Part shown: piece by piece, positions 28,112 to 35,963 of the stretch
How positions within the stretch are numbered: position 1 is the stretch's first letter
Layout: the number at the start of each line of letters is the position of its first letter
Assembly (NCBI GenBank): GCA_945861275.1
Contig: CAMATZ010000003.1
Span: 1 to 64,000 of the forward strand
Direction of reading: 5' to 3'
Length of the DNA: 64,000 nt
Origin: Bordetella parapertussis
Lineage (GTDB): Bacteria > Pseudomonadota > Gammaproteobacteria > Burkholderiales > SG8-41
Made by a program: the position numbers and the translations under genes
The notes under the pieces: model-generated
What the model saw: the letters and a program-made list of their open reading frames with translations, nothing else
Database searches by the model: none
What the model was told of the DNA's origin: nothing

Positions 28112-29620
28112 ATGGATACTTTCACGCACATCATCAACGGTTTCGCGGTCTGCATGACGCCCATCAACCTGTGGTACACCTTTCTCGGTGTATTTCTCGG
28201 AACCATAGTCGGCGTGCTTCCGGGCATTGGTCCCTCGGCTTCCATAGCGCTGCTGATTCCGGTGACCTTCGGCATGAACCCCACCTCCGCACTGATCATG
28301 ATGTGCGGCGTTTACTACGGCACCAAGTATGGTGGATCCACCACGGCCATTCTGATTCGCACACCGGGCGAGGCGGCCTCGGTGATGACCTCCATCGACG
28401 GCTATGAGATGGCGAAGAAGGGGCGAGCGGGCGCGGCGCTGGCGGTATCTGCCATCGGTTCGTTCATTGCGGGCACGTTGGGCGTGATTGGGCTGACGGT
28501 CTTCGCGGTGCCCTTGTCGTCGATGGCGCTCAAGTTCGGGCCGGCGGAATATTTCACGCTGATGGTGTTTGCGATGACGGCGGTGTCCACGCTCACCGGT
28601 AAATCGCCGGCGAAAGGATTGCTCGCCACACTTCTGGGTTTGATGATCGCCACCATCGGCATCGATTTGCAGAGCGGCCAGGCGCGATTCACCATGGGCG
28701 TGGCCGAGTTTCAGGATGGTGTGGGCTTTGTGGTGGTGGTGGTGGGCCTGTTCGCGGTGGCGGAAGTGTTCCGCGGTTTCGAGGGTATCTACAAGGGCAC
28801 TGGCGCCCAAGCGATGAAAATCACTGGCCCGCTGTGGCTGACCAAAGAGGAATGGTTGCGCTCGATAGGCCCGATCTGGCGCGGTGGCACTATCGGCTTC
28901 ATCATCGGCGTGTTGCCGGGCGCGGGCGGCACGATTGCTTCGATCATGTCGTATACCACCGAGAAACGCCTGTCGAAAAACCCGGAAGAATTCGGCCACG
29001 GCGCAATTGAAGGTGTTGCCGGACCAGAAGCGGCGAACAATTCCGATACCGCAGGTGCGATGGTGCCGCTGCTCACACTCGGTATTCCCGGCGGCGGCGC
29101 GACCGCGGTGCTGATGGGCGCCTTCATCATGTACGGCATCCAGCCGGGACCGCTGCTGTTTCAGAACCGGCCGGATCTGGTGTGGGGGTTGATCGACAGC
29201 ATGTATATCGGCAATGTGATGCTGCTGATATTGAATTTGCCGTTGATCGGCATCTTTGTGCGGCTGCTGTTAATCCCCTCCGGGATTTTGTATCCGTTGA
29301 TCATCGCGATCTCTGTAATTGGCGCCTATGCCATTAACGGCAGCATGACCGATCTGTATCTGATCCTGCTGTTTGGCGTGCTGGGTTATGTGTTTGACAA
29401 AGTGGACATCCCCGTCGCGCCGCTGGTGCTGTCGCTGGTGCTGGGCGGCATGATGGAGCAATCCTTCCGTCAGGCAATGACGATTTCCGGCGCCAATCCG
29501 AAGATATTCTTCGGCAGCGCTATTACCATTACGCTGGTGGTGATGTCGGTGATTTCCATACTGCTGCCATTTATCCTGCCCATGATCAAGAAGTACAAGG
29601 AAGACGGCAAGGACGAGTAG
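28112..29620 (+). CDS. tctA: Tripartite tricarboxylate transporter large membrane subunit TctA
   Basis: This secondary carrier has 502 residues and about twelve membrane helices. It carries the family's [22 protein letters not shown] region (residues about 69-90), the [20 protein letters not shown] repeat and [21 protein letters not shown] near the N-terminus. The two GxLPG(I/A)G motifs in each half are conserved ([13 protein letters not shown] in the second). It imports a carboxylate using the ion gradient, with TctB and a Bug receptor. Confidence 0.93.
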   Translation: MDTFTHIINGFAVCMTPINLWYTFLGVFLGTIVGVLPGIGPSASIALLIPVTFGMNPTSALIMMCGVYYGTKYGGSTTAILIRTPGEAASVMTSIDGYEMAKKGRAGAALAVSAIGSFIAGTLGVIGLTVFAVPLSSMALKFGPAEYFTLMVFAMTAVSTLTGKSPAKGLLATLLGLMIATIGIDLQSGQARFTMGVAEFQDGVGFVVVVVGLFAVAEVFRGFEGIYKGTGAQAMKITGPLWLTKEEWLRSIGPIWRGGTIGFIIGVLPGAGGTIASIMSYTTEKRLSKNPEEFGHGAIEGVAGPEAANNSDTAGAMVPLLTLGIPGGGATAVLMGAFIMYGIQPGPLLFQNRPDLVWGLIDSMYIGNVMLLILNLPLIGIFVRLLLIPSGILYPLIIAISVIGAYAINGSMTDLYLILLFGVLGYVFDKVDIPVAPLVLSLVLGGMMEQSFRQAMTISGANPKIFFGSAITITLVVMSVISILLPFILPMIKKYKEDGKDE

Positions 29621-29733
29621 CTATGGCGGCCAACTCGCAAGAGTTGGACGCATGGACAACGCGCTGTCGCAATTACTCGCCGGGAAGCGACATTATCCGG
29701 GGGTATTGATTACCGCGAGTCGAGGGTTTTGAA

Positions 29734-31134
29734 TTGCCATTGACGCTGTTCGAGAAAATCTGGAACCGCCACGTCGTTGTCGAAGAAGAAGGTGAGCTGC
29801 TACTGCACGTGGATCGGGCATTGCTGCATGAAGGCTCGTCGCACGCGTTCGCCAAGCTGGAACAACAGGGACGCACTATCGCGCGACCCCATCAAGTGTT
29901 CGCCTTCAACGACCACTACGTGCCCACCACCGGGCGCGAAAAAGGCGTGGCAGGCATCGCCAATGCCGACATCCGTAATATGGTGCTCAAGTTGCAGGTC
30001 AACGCGGCGAAACATGGCATTACCCTGTTTGGCATCGATGATCCGCGGCAGGGTATTTTGCATATTGTGCCGCCGGAGCAGGGCATCACGCAGCCGGGAT
30101 TGCTGATCTGTGGCGCGGATTCGCACACCTCGACGCATGGCGCGTTTGGCTGCCTTGCATTCGGCATCGGCGCTTCGGACATGATGCATGTGATGGCGAC
30201 GCAATCGATTTGGCAGCGCAGTCAGAAAACCATGCGCATCACCATCGACGGCGCGCTGGGTTTCGGCGTATCGCCCAAAGACGTGATTCTCGCCATCATT
30301 GCGCGTATCGGCGTCGCCGGCGGCACCGGGCATGTGCTCGAATACGCCGGCAGCACGTTTCGCAATATGAGCATGGAAGGGCGCATGACGGTATGCAATA
30401 TGTCGATCGAAGCCGGCGCGCGCGCGGGAATGATTGCGCCGGATGCGACCACATACGCCTATATGCACGGCCGCCCGTATGCGCCCAAGGGCGAACAATG
30501 GGATGCGGCGATGGCGGTGTGGAGCCAGTTGCCCAGTGACGACGGTGCGCGCTTCGATCGCGAGATTGCGATGCACGCAGCGGATATCGCGCCCATGGTG
30601 ACGTGGGGCACGAACCCGGAACAAGGCGGGCCGATCACCGGCGTGGTGCCGAATCCACGTGACATCAAAGATGAAATTACAGCGCAGGAAACGGCTTCGG
30701 CCATCGACTATCAGGCGCTGACCCCGGGCATGGCGTTATCGGACATCAAAGTGGATAAAGTGTTTATCGGCTCCTGCACCAACAGCCGCATTGAAGACAT
30801 ACGCGCAGCGGCGGCGGTTGCAAAGCTGGGTCGCGCGGTGGTGCCCGCGTGGGTGGTGCCGGGGTCACAGTGGGTCAAGCTTCAGGCGGAAAAAGAAGGT
30901 CTGGACAGCATACTGAAAGCCGCTGGCTTTGAATGGCGTGAGCCCGGCTGTTCGCTGTGTACCGCGATCAACGGCGACCAGTTACAGCCGGGCGAGCGCT
31001 GTGCCTCGACCTCCAATCGCAATTTCAAAGGCCGCCAGGGCACCGGCGGGCGCACGCATCTGGTGAGTCCGGCGATGGCGGCGGCGGCGGCGTTGAAGGG
31101 ACGGCTGACGGATGTGCGAGAGCTGCTGAAGTGA
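29734..31134 (+). CDS. leuC: 3-isopropylmalate dehydratase-like large subunit (LeuC-like)
   Basis: This aconitase-superfamily large subunit has 466 residues, full LeuC length. It has GADSHTSTHGAFGCLAFGIG, the first cluster cysteine in IGSCTNSRIEDIRAAA, the CxxC pair in EPGCSLCTAINGDQL, and ASTSNRNFKGRQG. In true LeuC the CxxC site reads CSMC.AMNPD; here it is CSLCTAINGD, a mild change near the active site. The start is TTG at 29734, seven bases after GAGGG, and gives the usual start 'LTLFEKIW'. It lies between tctA and leuD, not in a leucine operon (no leuB or leuA), so a role in catabolism of a carboxylate such as a malate or maleate derivative is an alternative to leucine synthesis. Confidence 0.85.
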   Translation: MPLTLFEKIWNRHVVVEEEGELLLHVDRALLHEGSSHAFAKLEQQGRTIARPHQVFAFNDHYVPTTGREKGVAGIANADIRNMVLKLQVNAAKHGITLFGIDDPRQGILHIVPPEQGITQPGLLICGADSHTSTHGAFGCLAFGIGASDMMHVMATQSIWQRSQKTMRITIDGALGFGVSPKDVILAIIARIGVAGGTGHVLEYAGSTFRNMSMEGRMTVCNMSIEAGARAGMIAPDATTYAYMHGRPYAPKGEQWDAAMAVWSQLPSDDGARFDREIAMHAADIAPMVTWGTNPEQGGPITGVVPNPRDIKDEITAQETASAIDYQALTPGMALSDIKVDKVFIGSCTNSRIEDIRAAAAVAKLGRAVVPAWVVPGSQWVKLQAEKEGLDSILKAAGFEWREPGCSLCTAINGDQLQPGERCASTSNRNFKGRQGTGGRTHLVSPAMAAAAALKGRLTDVRELLK

Positions 31135-31138
31135 TTAC

Positions 31139-31750
31139 ATGACACCCTTCACCACCATCACCGCAATCGCCGCCCCTATCGACGAACCTAACGTCGATAC
31201 CAATCAACTGTGTCCGACGCGCTTTAACAAAGTGCCGCGCGGACCGGAACATGCGCGCATTTTGTTTCACGACCGGCGTTTCAATGCCGACGGTACGGAG
31301 AAGGAACATTTACTCAACGTCGCGCCGTTCAATCGCGCTCAGATAATAGTTGCCGACCGCAACTGGGGCAGCGGGTCGTCACGCGAAAGCGCGGTCTATG
31401 CTTTGTACGAGTTTGGCATCCGCTGCGTGATCGCTTCCAGTTTTGGCGATATACACGCCAACAATTGTTACAAGAATGGATTGCTGCCGGTGGTGCTAAG
31501 CGACGCGGAATGTGCTGCGTTACGTGCGCAGTTGCGTGAGCATCCGGGCGCGACCATCAGTGTTGATCTCGCGGCGCAGACGGTGATCGATGCGCAAGGC
31601 AAAACGCACCGCTTCGACATTCATCCGGTGCGCAAGAAGTGTTTGCTGGAAGGGCTGGATGATATTGCGCGCACGGTGCAGTATCGCAATCAGCTGGATG
31701 CGTTTGAAGCGGTTTATCGTATAGAGCGGCCGTGGCTTAATCCAGCTTGA
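31139..31750 (+). CDS. leuD: 3-isopropylmalate dehydratase-like small subunit (LeuD-like)
   Basis: This is the swivelling-domain partner of the preceding LeuC-like protein. The 203-residue protein has NVDTNQLCPTRFNK near the N-terminus, ADRNWGSGSSRESAVYALYEFG (the serine/arginine loop) and FGDIHANNCYKNGLLPV. It starts 4 bases after the leuC-like stop. Its last 14 bases overlap the end of the oppositely oriented tctC gene. Confidence 0.88.
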   Translation: MTPFTTITAIAAPIDEPNVDTNQLCPTRFNKVPRGPEHARILFHDRRFNADGTEKEHLLNVAPFNRAQIIVADRNWGSGSSRESAVYALYEFGIRCVIASSFGDIHANNCYKNGLLPVVLSDAECAALRAQLREHPGATISVDLAAQTVIDAQGKTHRFDIHPVRKKCLLEGLDDIARTVQYRNQLDAFEAVYRIERPWLNPA

Positions 31751-32699
31751 TATTGGCAACCTTGGCGACGCGCGTCCATTTCGCCAGTTCCAGTTTCAGG
31801 TGGGCATCGAGTTGCGCCGGCGTGCCGCCGAGTATCTCCGCGCCCACCGCGGCAAAGCGATCGCGCGTCGCCGCCATGGCCAGTGTTTTGTTGCCCGCCA
31901 TATTGAGACGGTTGATTATTTCGCGCGGCAATCTGGCTGGGCCCATGAGCGCGGTAAAGGTGCCGGCCTCGCAGTTCTTCAGACCGCTTTCGGTCATGGT
32001 CGGCACATCGGGGATCACGGCGTTGCGCTTGTCGCCCGCCACCACCAGTGCGCGCAATTTGCCAATTTTGATGTAATTGCTGGATGCGCTCAGTTGGTCG
32101 AACAGCATGTCCACCTGTCCGCCCATCAAGTCGATCAGCGCCGGGCCGGCGCCTTTGTAGGGTACATGCAGGAACTTGGTTCCTGTTTCCAGCTGGAACA
32201 GTTCGCCCGCGAGCTGATTGGTGGTGCCGCTGCCGGGCGAAGACATGGTCATATTGCCGGGCCGCGATTTTGCCAGCGCGATGAAGTCCTTGATCGATTT
32301 CGCCGGCAGGTTGGGGTTCACCACCAGCACGATGGGCACGTAGGACAGCAGCGTAATTGCTGATAGATCTTTCACCGAGTCGTACGGCATTTTGGCGTAG
32401 AGCGATGGCGCCACGGTGACGGTGCCGCTGGATGCGAGCACCAGCGTGTAACCGTCAGCATTGGATTTGGCGACCAGATCCGTGCCGATAAGGCCGCTGG
32501 CGCCACCGCGATTATCAATGACAATGGTTTGACCGAGCAGCTCGGTCAAACCCGGCGCGATGGCGCGCGCGGTGATGTCGATGTTGCCGCCGGGCGGAAA
32601 GGGCACGATCAGGCGGATCGGGCGCGTGGGGTAGTTTTGCGCGGCAGCGGCGCTGATCGCAACCACTGCCAGTGACAACAAACATGCTGTGCGTTTCAT
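31737..32699 (-). CDS. TctC/Bug-family periplasmic receptor 3
   Basis: This 320-residue receptor on the minus strand has a signal peptide ending ISAAAAQNYP. The body shows RLIVPFPPGGNIDITARAI, VIDNRGGASGLIGTDL, FLHVPYKGAGPALIDLMGGQV and LPREIINRL. It overlaps the 3' end of the leuD-like gene by 14 bases, tail to tail, so the two transcripts are partly complementary. It may provide the receptor for the nearby TctBA pair. Confidence 0.92.
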   Translation of the reverse strand: MKRTACLLSLAVVAISAAAAQNYPTRPIRLIVPFPPGGNIDITARAIAPGLTELLGQTIVIDNRGGASGLIGTDLVAKSNADGYTLVLASSGTVTVAPSLYAKMPYDSVKDLSAITLLSYVPIVLVVNPNLPAKSIKDFIALAKSRPGNMTMSSPGSGTTNQLAGELFQLETGTKFLHVPYKGAGPALIDLMGGQVDMLFDQLSASSNYIKIGKLRALVVAGDKRNAVIPDVPTMTESGLKNCEAGTFTALMGPARLPREIINRLNMAGNKTLAMAATRDRFAAVGAEILGGTPAQLDAHLKLELAKWTRVAKVANIKLD

Positions 32700-32802
32700 G
32701 GAATTTCTCCTTGCTGCTGCATGGTAGTCAATCGCCGTTGTGGATGCAAATTGCCCGTATAATCGTGACGCGAAAATCCGCTCATTTCACACGCTAAAAA
32801 TC

Positions 32803-33690
32803 ATGTTGCCTTCTCAACGCTTAGACTATTCCGCCATTATCGACCGCCCGCCGTTGAAACTGCCTGGCGGCGCGCGCGTGGTGATCTGGCCCATCATCAA
32901 CGTTGAAGTGTGGGACATCCACCGCCCCATGCCACGGCAAGTGTTGCCGCCGCCGACTAACGTGAATCGTCTGCCGGATTTCGCGCACTGGGCGTGGCAC
33001 GAGTACGGCATGCGCGTCGGCTTCTGGCGCATGAAGCAGGCGCTGGACGAACTCGATATCAAAGCGTCGCTCTTCACCAATGCACGGGTATGCAGCGATT
33101 ACGCGCGGGTGGCCGAAGAGTCGCTTAAATCCGGTTGGGAATTTGTCGGTCACTCGTACGATCAGCAGCCGATACACGTTGAGAAAGACCAGCGCGCGAT
33201 GATTCAGCGCACGGTGAAAACCATCAAAGCGTTTACCGGCAAGGCGCCGGTGGGCTGGCTGTCGCCGGGGCTGACCGAGACCTATTACACGCCGGACTAT
33301 CTGGCGGAGGCCGGCATCAAATACATCGCCGACTGGATCATCGATGATGAGCCTTGCGACATCCGCACCCGCTACGGCAAGGTGGTGGCAATGCCGTACA
33401 ACGTGGAGTGCAACGACATTCCGATGATGATGGTGCAGCATCATTCCAGCAACGAATTCGTCACGCGCACGCTGGATCATTTCGAGCGTCTGTATGAAGA
33501 AGGCAGGACGCGCGCGAAAATCATGGCGATAGGCGTGCATCCGTATATCTCCGGTGTCGCGCATCGCATCAAGTATTTTGAAACCGTGTTCAAAACATTG
33601 CGCAAGAAACCGGGCGTGTTGTTCTGGACCGGCGAGCAAATACTAGATTGGTACGGCAAACAAGGCAAGACGGTAGCAAGACGTAAGTAA
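32803..33690 (+). CDS. Polysaccharide deacetylase-family hydrolase (PuuE-like)
   Basis: This 295-residue protein resembles the NodB-fold group that includes PuuE-type allantoinases: ARVVIWPIINVEVWD near the start, FWRMKQALDELDIKASLFTN, GWEFVGHSYDQQPIHVEK (histidine-containing metal or active-site region), GWLSPGLTETYYTPDYLAEAG and IIDDEPCDIRTRYGKVVAMPY. It has no signal peptide when started at ATG 32803, so it probably acts in the cytosol on a C-N bond rather than on a polysaccharide. It lies between TctC receptor genes, a neighbourhood pointing to catabolism of a transported amide or ureide-like compound. An earlier ATG-less start at 32740 lacks support. Confidence 0.8.
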   Translation: MLPSQRLDYSAIIDRPPLKLPGGARVVIWPIINVEVWDIHRPMPRQVLPPPTNVNRLPDFAHWAWHEYGMRVGFWRMKQALDELDIKASLFTNARVCSDYARVAEESLKSGWEFVGHSYDQQPIHVEKDQRAMIQRTVKTIKAFTGKAPVGWLSPGLTETYYTPDYLAEAGIKYIADWIIDDEPCDIRTRYGKVVAMPYNVECNDIPMMMVQHHSSNEFVTRTLDHFERLYEEGRTRAKIMAIGVHPYISGVAHRIKYFETVFKTLRKKPGVLFWTGEQILDWYGKQGKTVARRK

Positions 33691-33749
33691 TTGTTTTTAA
33701 ACAGTAAATTATCATAGAATTTAGCTTTGGCATAGCGCAACACCAACCC

Positions 33750-33777
33750 CGTCATTCCGGCGAAAGCCGGAATGACG
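33750..33777. repeat. Palindromic repeat, 12-bp arms with GAAA loop
   Basis: CGTCATTCCGGC and GCCGGAATGACG are perfect arms around GAAA. This is a very widespread intergenic repeat unit in proteobacteria. It lies between the deacetylase gene and a tctC gene. There is no U tract, so termination is not assumed. Confidence 0.85.
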
Positions 33778-33832
33778 GAGTGGGGTATTTGCTTGCTCTT
33801 GTATCTCGTAGAAAATCTGGCGGACTCAATTC

Positions 33833-34828
33833 ATGATTCACGTACTAAAATGGATTGCGGTATTGGCGCTTATCGCCGGTTCGCAAGCTGCATGGGCGCA
33901 AGCAAACAGCGCCACCGATATTCCCGCGTTTCCTACCAAGGGCAGAGGCATCCGCGTGGTCATCCCGTTCCCGCCGGGTGGCGGCAATGATGTGCTGGCG
34001 CGTTTTCTGGTGCACGGGCTCAATGAAGGTTTCGCGCCTGGCTCGGTGGCGGATAACCGCGGCGGCGCGGGCACGGTGATCGGCACCGAGATTGCGGCCA
34101 AAGGCAATCCCGACGGCCACACGTTGCTGATCGTGTCGGTGCCGTTCGTGGTGATGAACGCGCTGTATACTGAAATCAAGATCGACACCCTCAAGGATTT
34201 CACGCCGGTGATCAACGCCGGTACCTCGCCCTCGATGATGCTGGTGGGCGCTGCCACGCCGTATAAAACTGTGAAAGAGTTGATCGACGCGGCGCGCGCC
34301 AAGCCGGGCGCGCTGGTGTATGGCACATCCGGCAACGGTTCTTCCACCCATCTCATCATGGAATTGTTCAAGCTGGTGAGCAATACCCAACTGGTGCATG
34401 TGCCCTATAAAGGCAGCGGCCCGGCGATGACGGCGCTGATGGCGGGGCAGGTGCCGGTGATGTTTAACAATCCGACCGCTGCGAGCGCGTTCATCAGGGC
34501 CGGCCGCGTGCGCGCGCTGGCGGTGACCGCGCGGGCGCGCTTGAAAGCATTTCCTGATGTGCCGACCATGGCCGAAGCGGGCGTGCCCGGTTGCGAAGGC
34601 AGTGTGTTTTGGGGCGTGGCCGCGCCTGCGGGCACACCCAGGGCGGTGGTCGCCAAGCTCAATACCGAGTTCAATCGCATACTCAATTCCAGTGACGTGC
34701 GCAAATATTTCACCAGTCAGGATGTCGAGGTGGTGGGCGGTACGCCTGCAGCGTTCGGCGAATTTCTGCGCAAGGAAGTCGCGCTGTGGGGCAAGGTGGT
34801 GCGCGAGGCCAGGATCAAGGCAGAATAA
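33833..34828 (+). CDS. TctC/Bug-family periplasmic receptor 4
   Basis: This 331-residue receptor has a signal peptide ending QAAWAQANS. The body shows RVVIPFPPGGGNDVLARFL, VADNRGGAGTVIGTEI, NPDGHTLLIV, HVPYKGSGPAMTALMAGQV and GTPRAVVAKL. It is followed after about 100 bases by another member of the family, which differs at most positions. No ribosome-binding site stands out before the ATG. Confidence 0.92.
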   Translation: MIHVLKWIAVLALIAGSQAAWAQANSATDIPAFPTKGRGIRVVIPFPPGGGNDVLARFLVHGLNEGFAPGSVADNRGGAGTVIGTEIAAKGNPDGHTLLIVSVPFVVMNALYTEIKIDTLKDFTPVINAGTSPSMMLVGAATPYKTVKELIDAARAKPGALVYGTSGNGSSTHLIMELFKLVSNTQLVHVPYKGSGPAMTALMAGQVPVMFNNPTAASAFIRAGRVRALAVTARARLKAFPDVPTMAEAGVPGCEGSVFWGVAAPAGTPRAVVAKLNTEFNRILNSSDVRKYFTSQDVEVVGGTPAAFGEFLRKEVALWGKVVREARIKAE

Positions 34829-34928
34829 GTATATTGCCCACTGTCGTTCGCGTCTGCACGGGAGCGACGATGTTGGTTTATGACTTGCACGAAAGCCGGA
34901 TGAATCAAAAAATAACGAGGAGAAATCC

Positions 34929-35903
34929 GTGAACATCACGAAACGAATTTTTCAGATTGCCAGTGTTATCGTTGGCATCGCAGCAGTGGTAGGGGCCGGC
35001 GCACAAACTTTTCCCACCAAGCTGATCAGAGTGGTAAACCCCGCCGCGCCGGGCGGCAACAGCGACCTGTTTTTCCGCCTGCTGCAACCGAAGATGACCG
35101 AATTTCTCGGCCAGCAACTGGTGTTCGATTACCGGCCTGGCGCCGGCAGTACCATTGGCAGCGAGATTATTGCGAAGAGCCCGCCCGACGGCTATACCAC
35201 GGGCCTGGTGGCGGCGAGTTATGTCATCAATCCGTCGATGATCAAAAAAATGCCCTACGACACAGTGAAAGACTTCATCGGATTGGGCTTGATAGTCGAT
35301 GTGCCCTCAGGTCTGGTGGTGCATCCTTCGTTGCCGGTGAAGAATGTGAAGGAACTGATTGCGCTCGCCAAAACACGACCCGGCCAACTGTTTTGTTCAT
35401 CGTCGGGACGTGCCACTGTCGGGCATATGTCGGTTGAACTGTTCAATTCGATGGCCGGCGTCAAGATCACGCACGTGCCCTACAAAGGCGCTGGGCCGGC
35501 CATCATCGACCTGGTGGCAGGCCATGTGCAACTGCAATTCTCCAGCTTGCCGCTGGTCTCCGGCCATGTGCAGCAGGGGCGCATCAAACTCATTGCTCAA
35601 ACCGGCGAGAAGCGTGCCGGTTTTGCGAAAGATGTGCCGACCATGATCGAAGCGGGTATGCCCGGCTATGTGGTGAGCAGCGGCTTCAGCTTCATCGGCC
35701 CCGCAGGCATACCACGCCCGATAGCCGAACGCTTGAACGGCGCACTGGTGGCGTCGCTGCGCGATCCGGCGAATCGCAAATTTTTGATTGAGCAGGGTGC
35801 CGAGCCGGTGGGCAGCACGCTGGACGAACACGAGGCTTATATCAAATCTGAAGTCGCCAAGTGGATCAAGGTGGTGAAGCAAGCGGGGATAGAGGCGCAG
35901 TAA
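34929..35903 (+). CDS. TctC/Bug-family periplasmic receptor 5
   Basis: This 324-residue receptor starts at GTG 34929 after CGAGGAGAAATCC. The signal peptide ends VGAGAQTFP, then LIRVVNPAAPGGNSDLFFRLL, VFDYRPGAGSTIGSEI, HVPYKGAGPAIIDLVAGHV and GIPRPIAERL. The first ligand-loop (NPAAPGGNSD) departs from the usual PF..GG.TD, hinting at a different ligand. It is the last gene before the restriction-modification island. Confidence 0.92.
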   Translation: MNITKRIFQIASVIVGIAAVVGAGAQTFPTKLIRVVNPAAPGGNSDLFFRLLQPKMTEFLGQQLVFDYRPGAGSTIGSEIIAKSPPDGYTTGLVAASYVINPSMIKKMPYDTVKDFIGLGLIVDVPSGLVVHPSLPVKNVKELIALAKTRPGQLFCSSSGRATVGHMSVELFNSMAGVKITHVPYKGAGPAIIDLVAGHVQLQFSSLPLVSGHVQQGRIKLIAQTGEKRAGFAKDVPTMIEAGMPGYVVSSGFSFIGPAGIPRPIAERLNGALVASLRDPANRKFLIEQGAEPVGSTLDEHEAYIKSEVAKWIKVVKQAGIEAQ

Positions 35904-35963
35904 GTCTTGTTTGATACCGTTTACGGTAATGACTTAACTATTTGTTTTTAAAAGAATTTACAG

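Noticed and set aside
27374-28999. A 541-codon minus-strand frame across tctB and tctA
   Set aside because: Its composition (His/Arg/Gln-rich, no motifs) is that of a shadow, and tctB/tctA on the plus strand are clearly real.
29630-29647. A hairpin (CCAACTC-GCAA-GAGTTGG) after tctA as a terminator
   Set aside because: The 7-bp stem has no U tract, and the leuC-like gene follows within 90 bases in the same direction, so it was not called.
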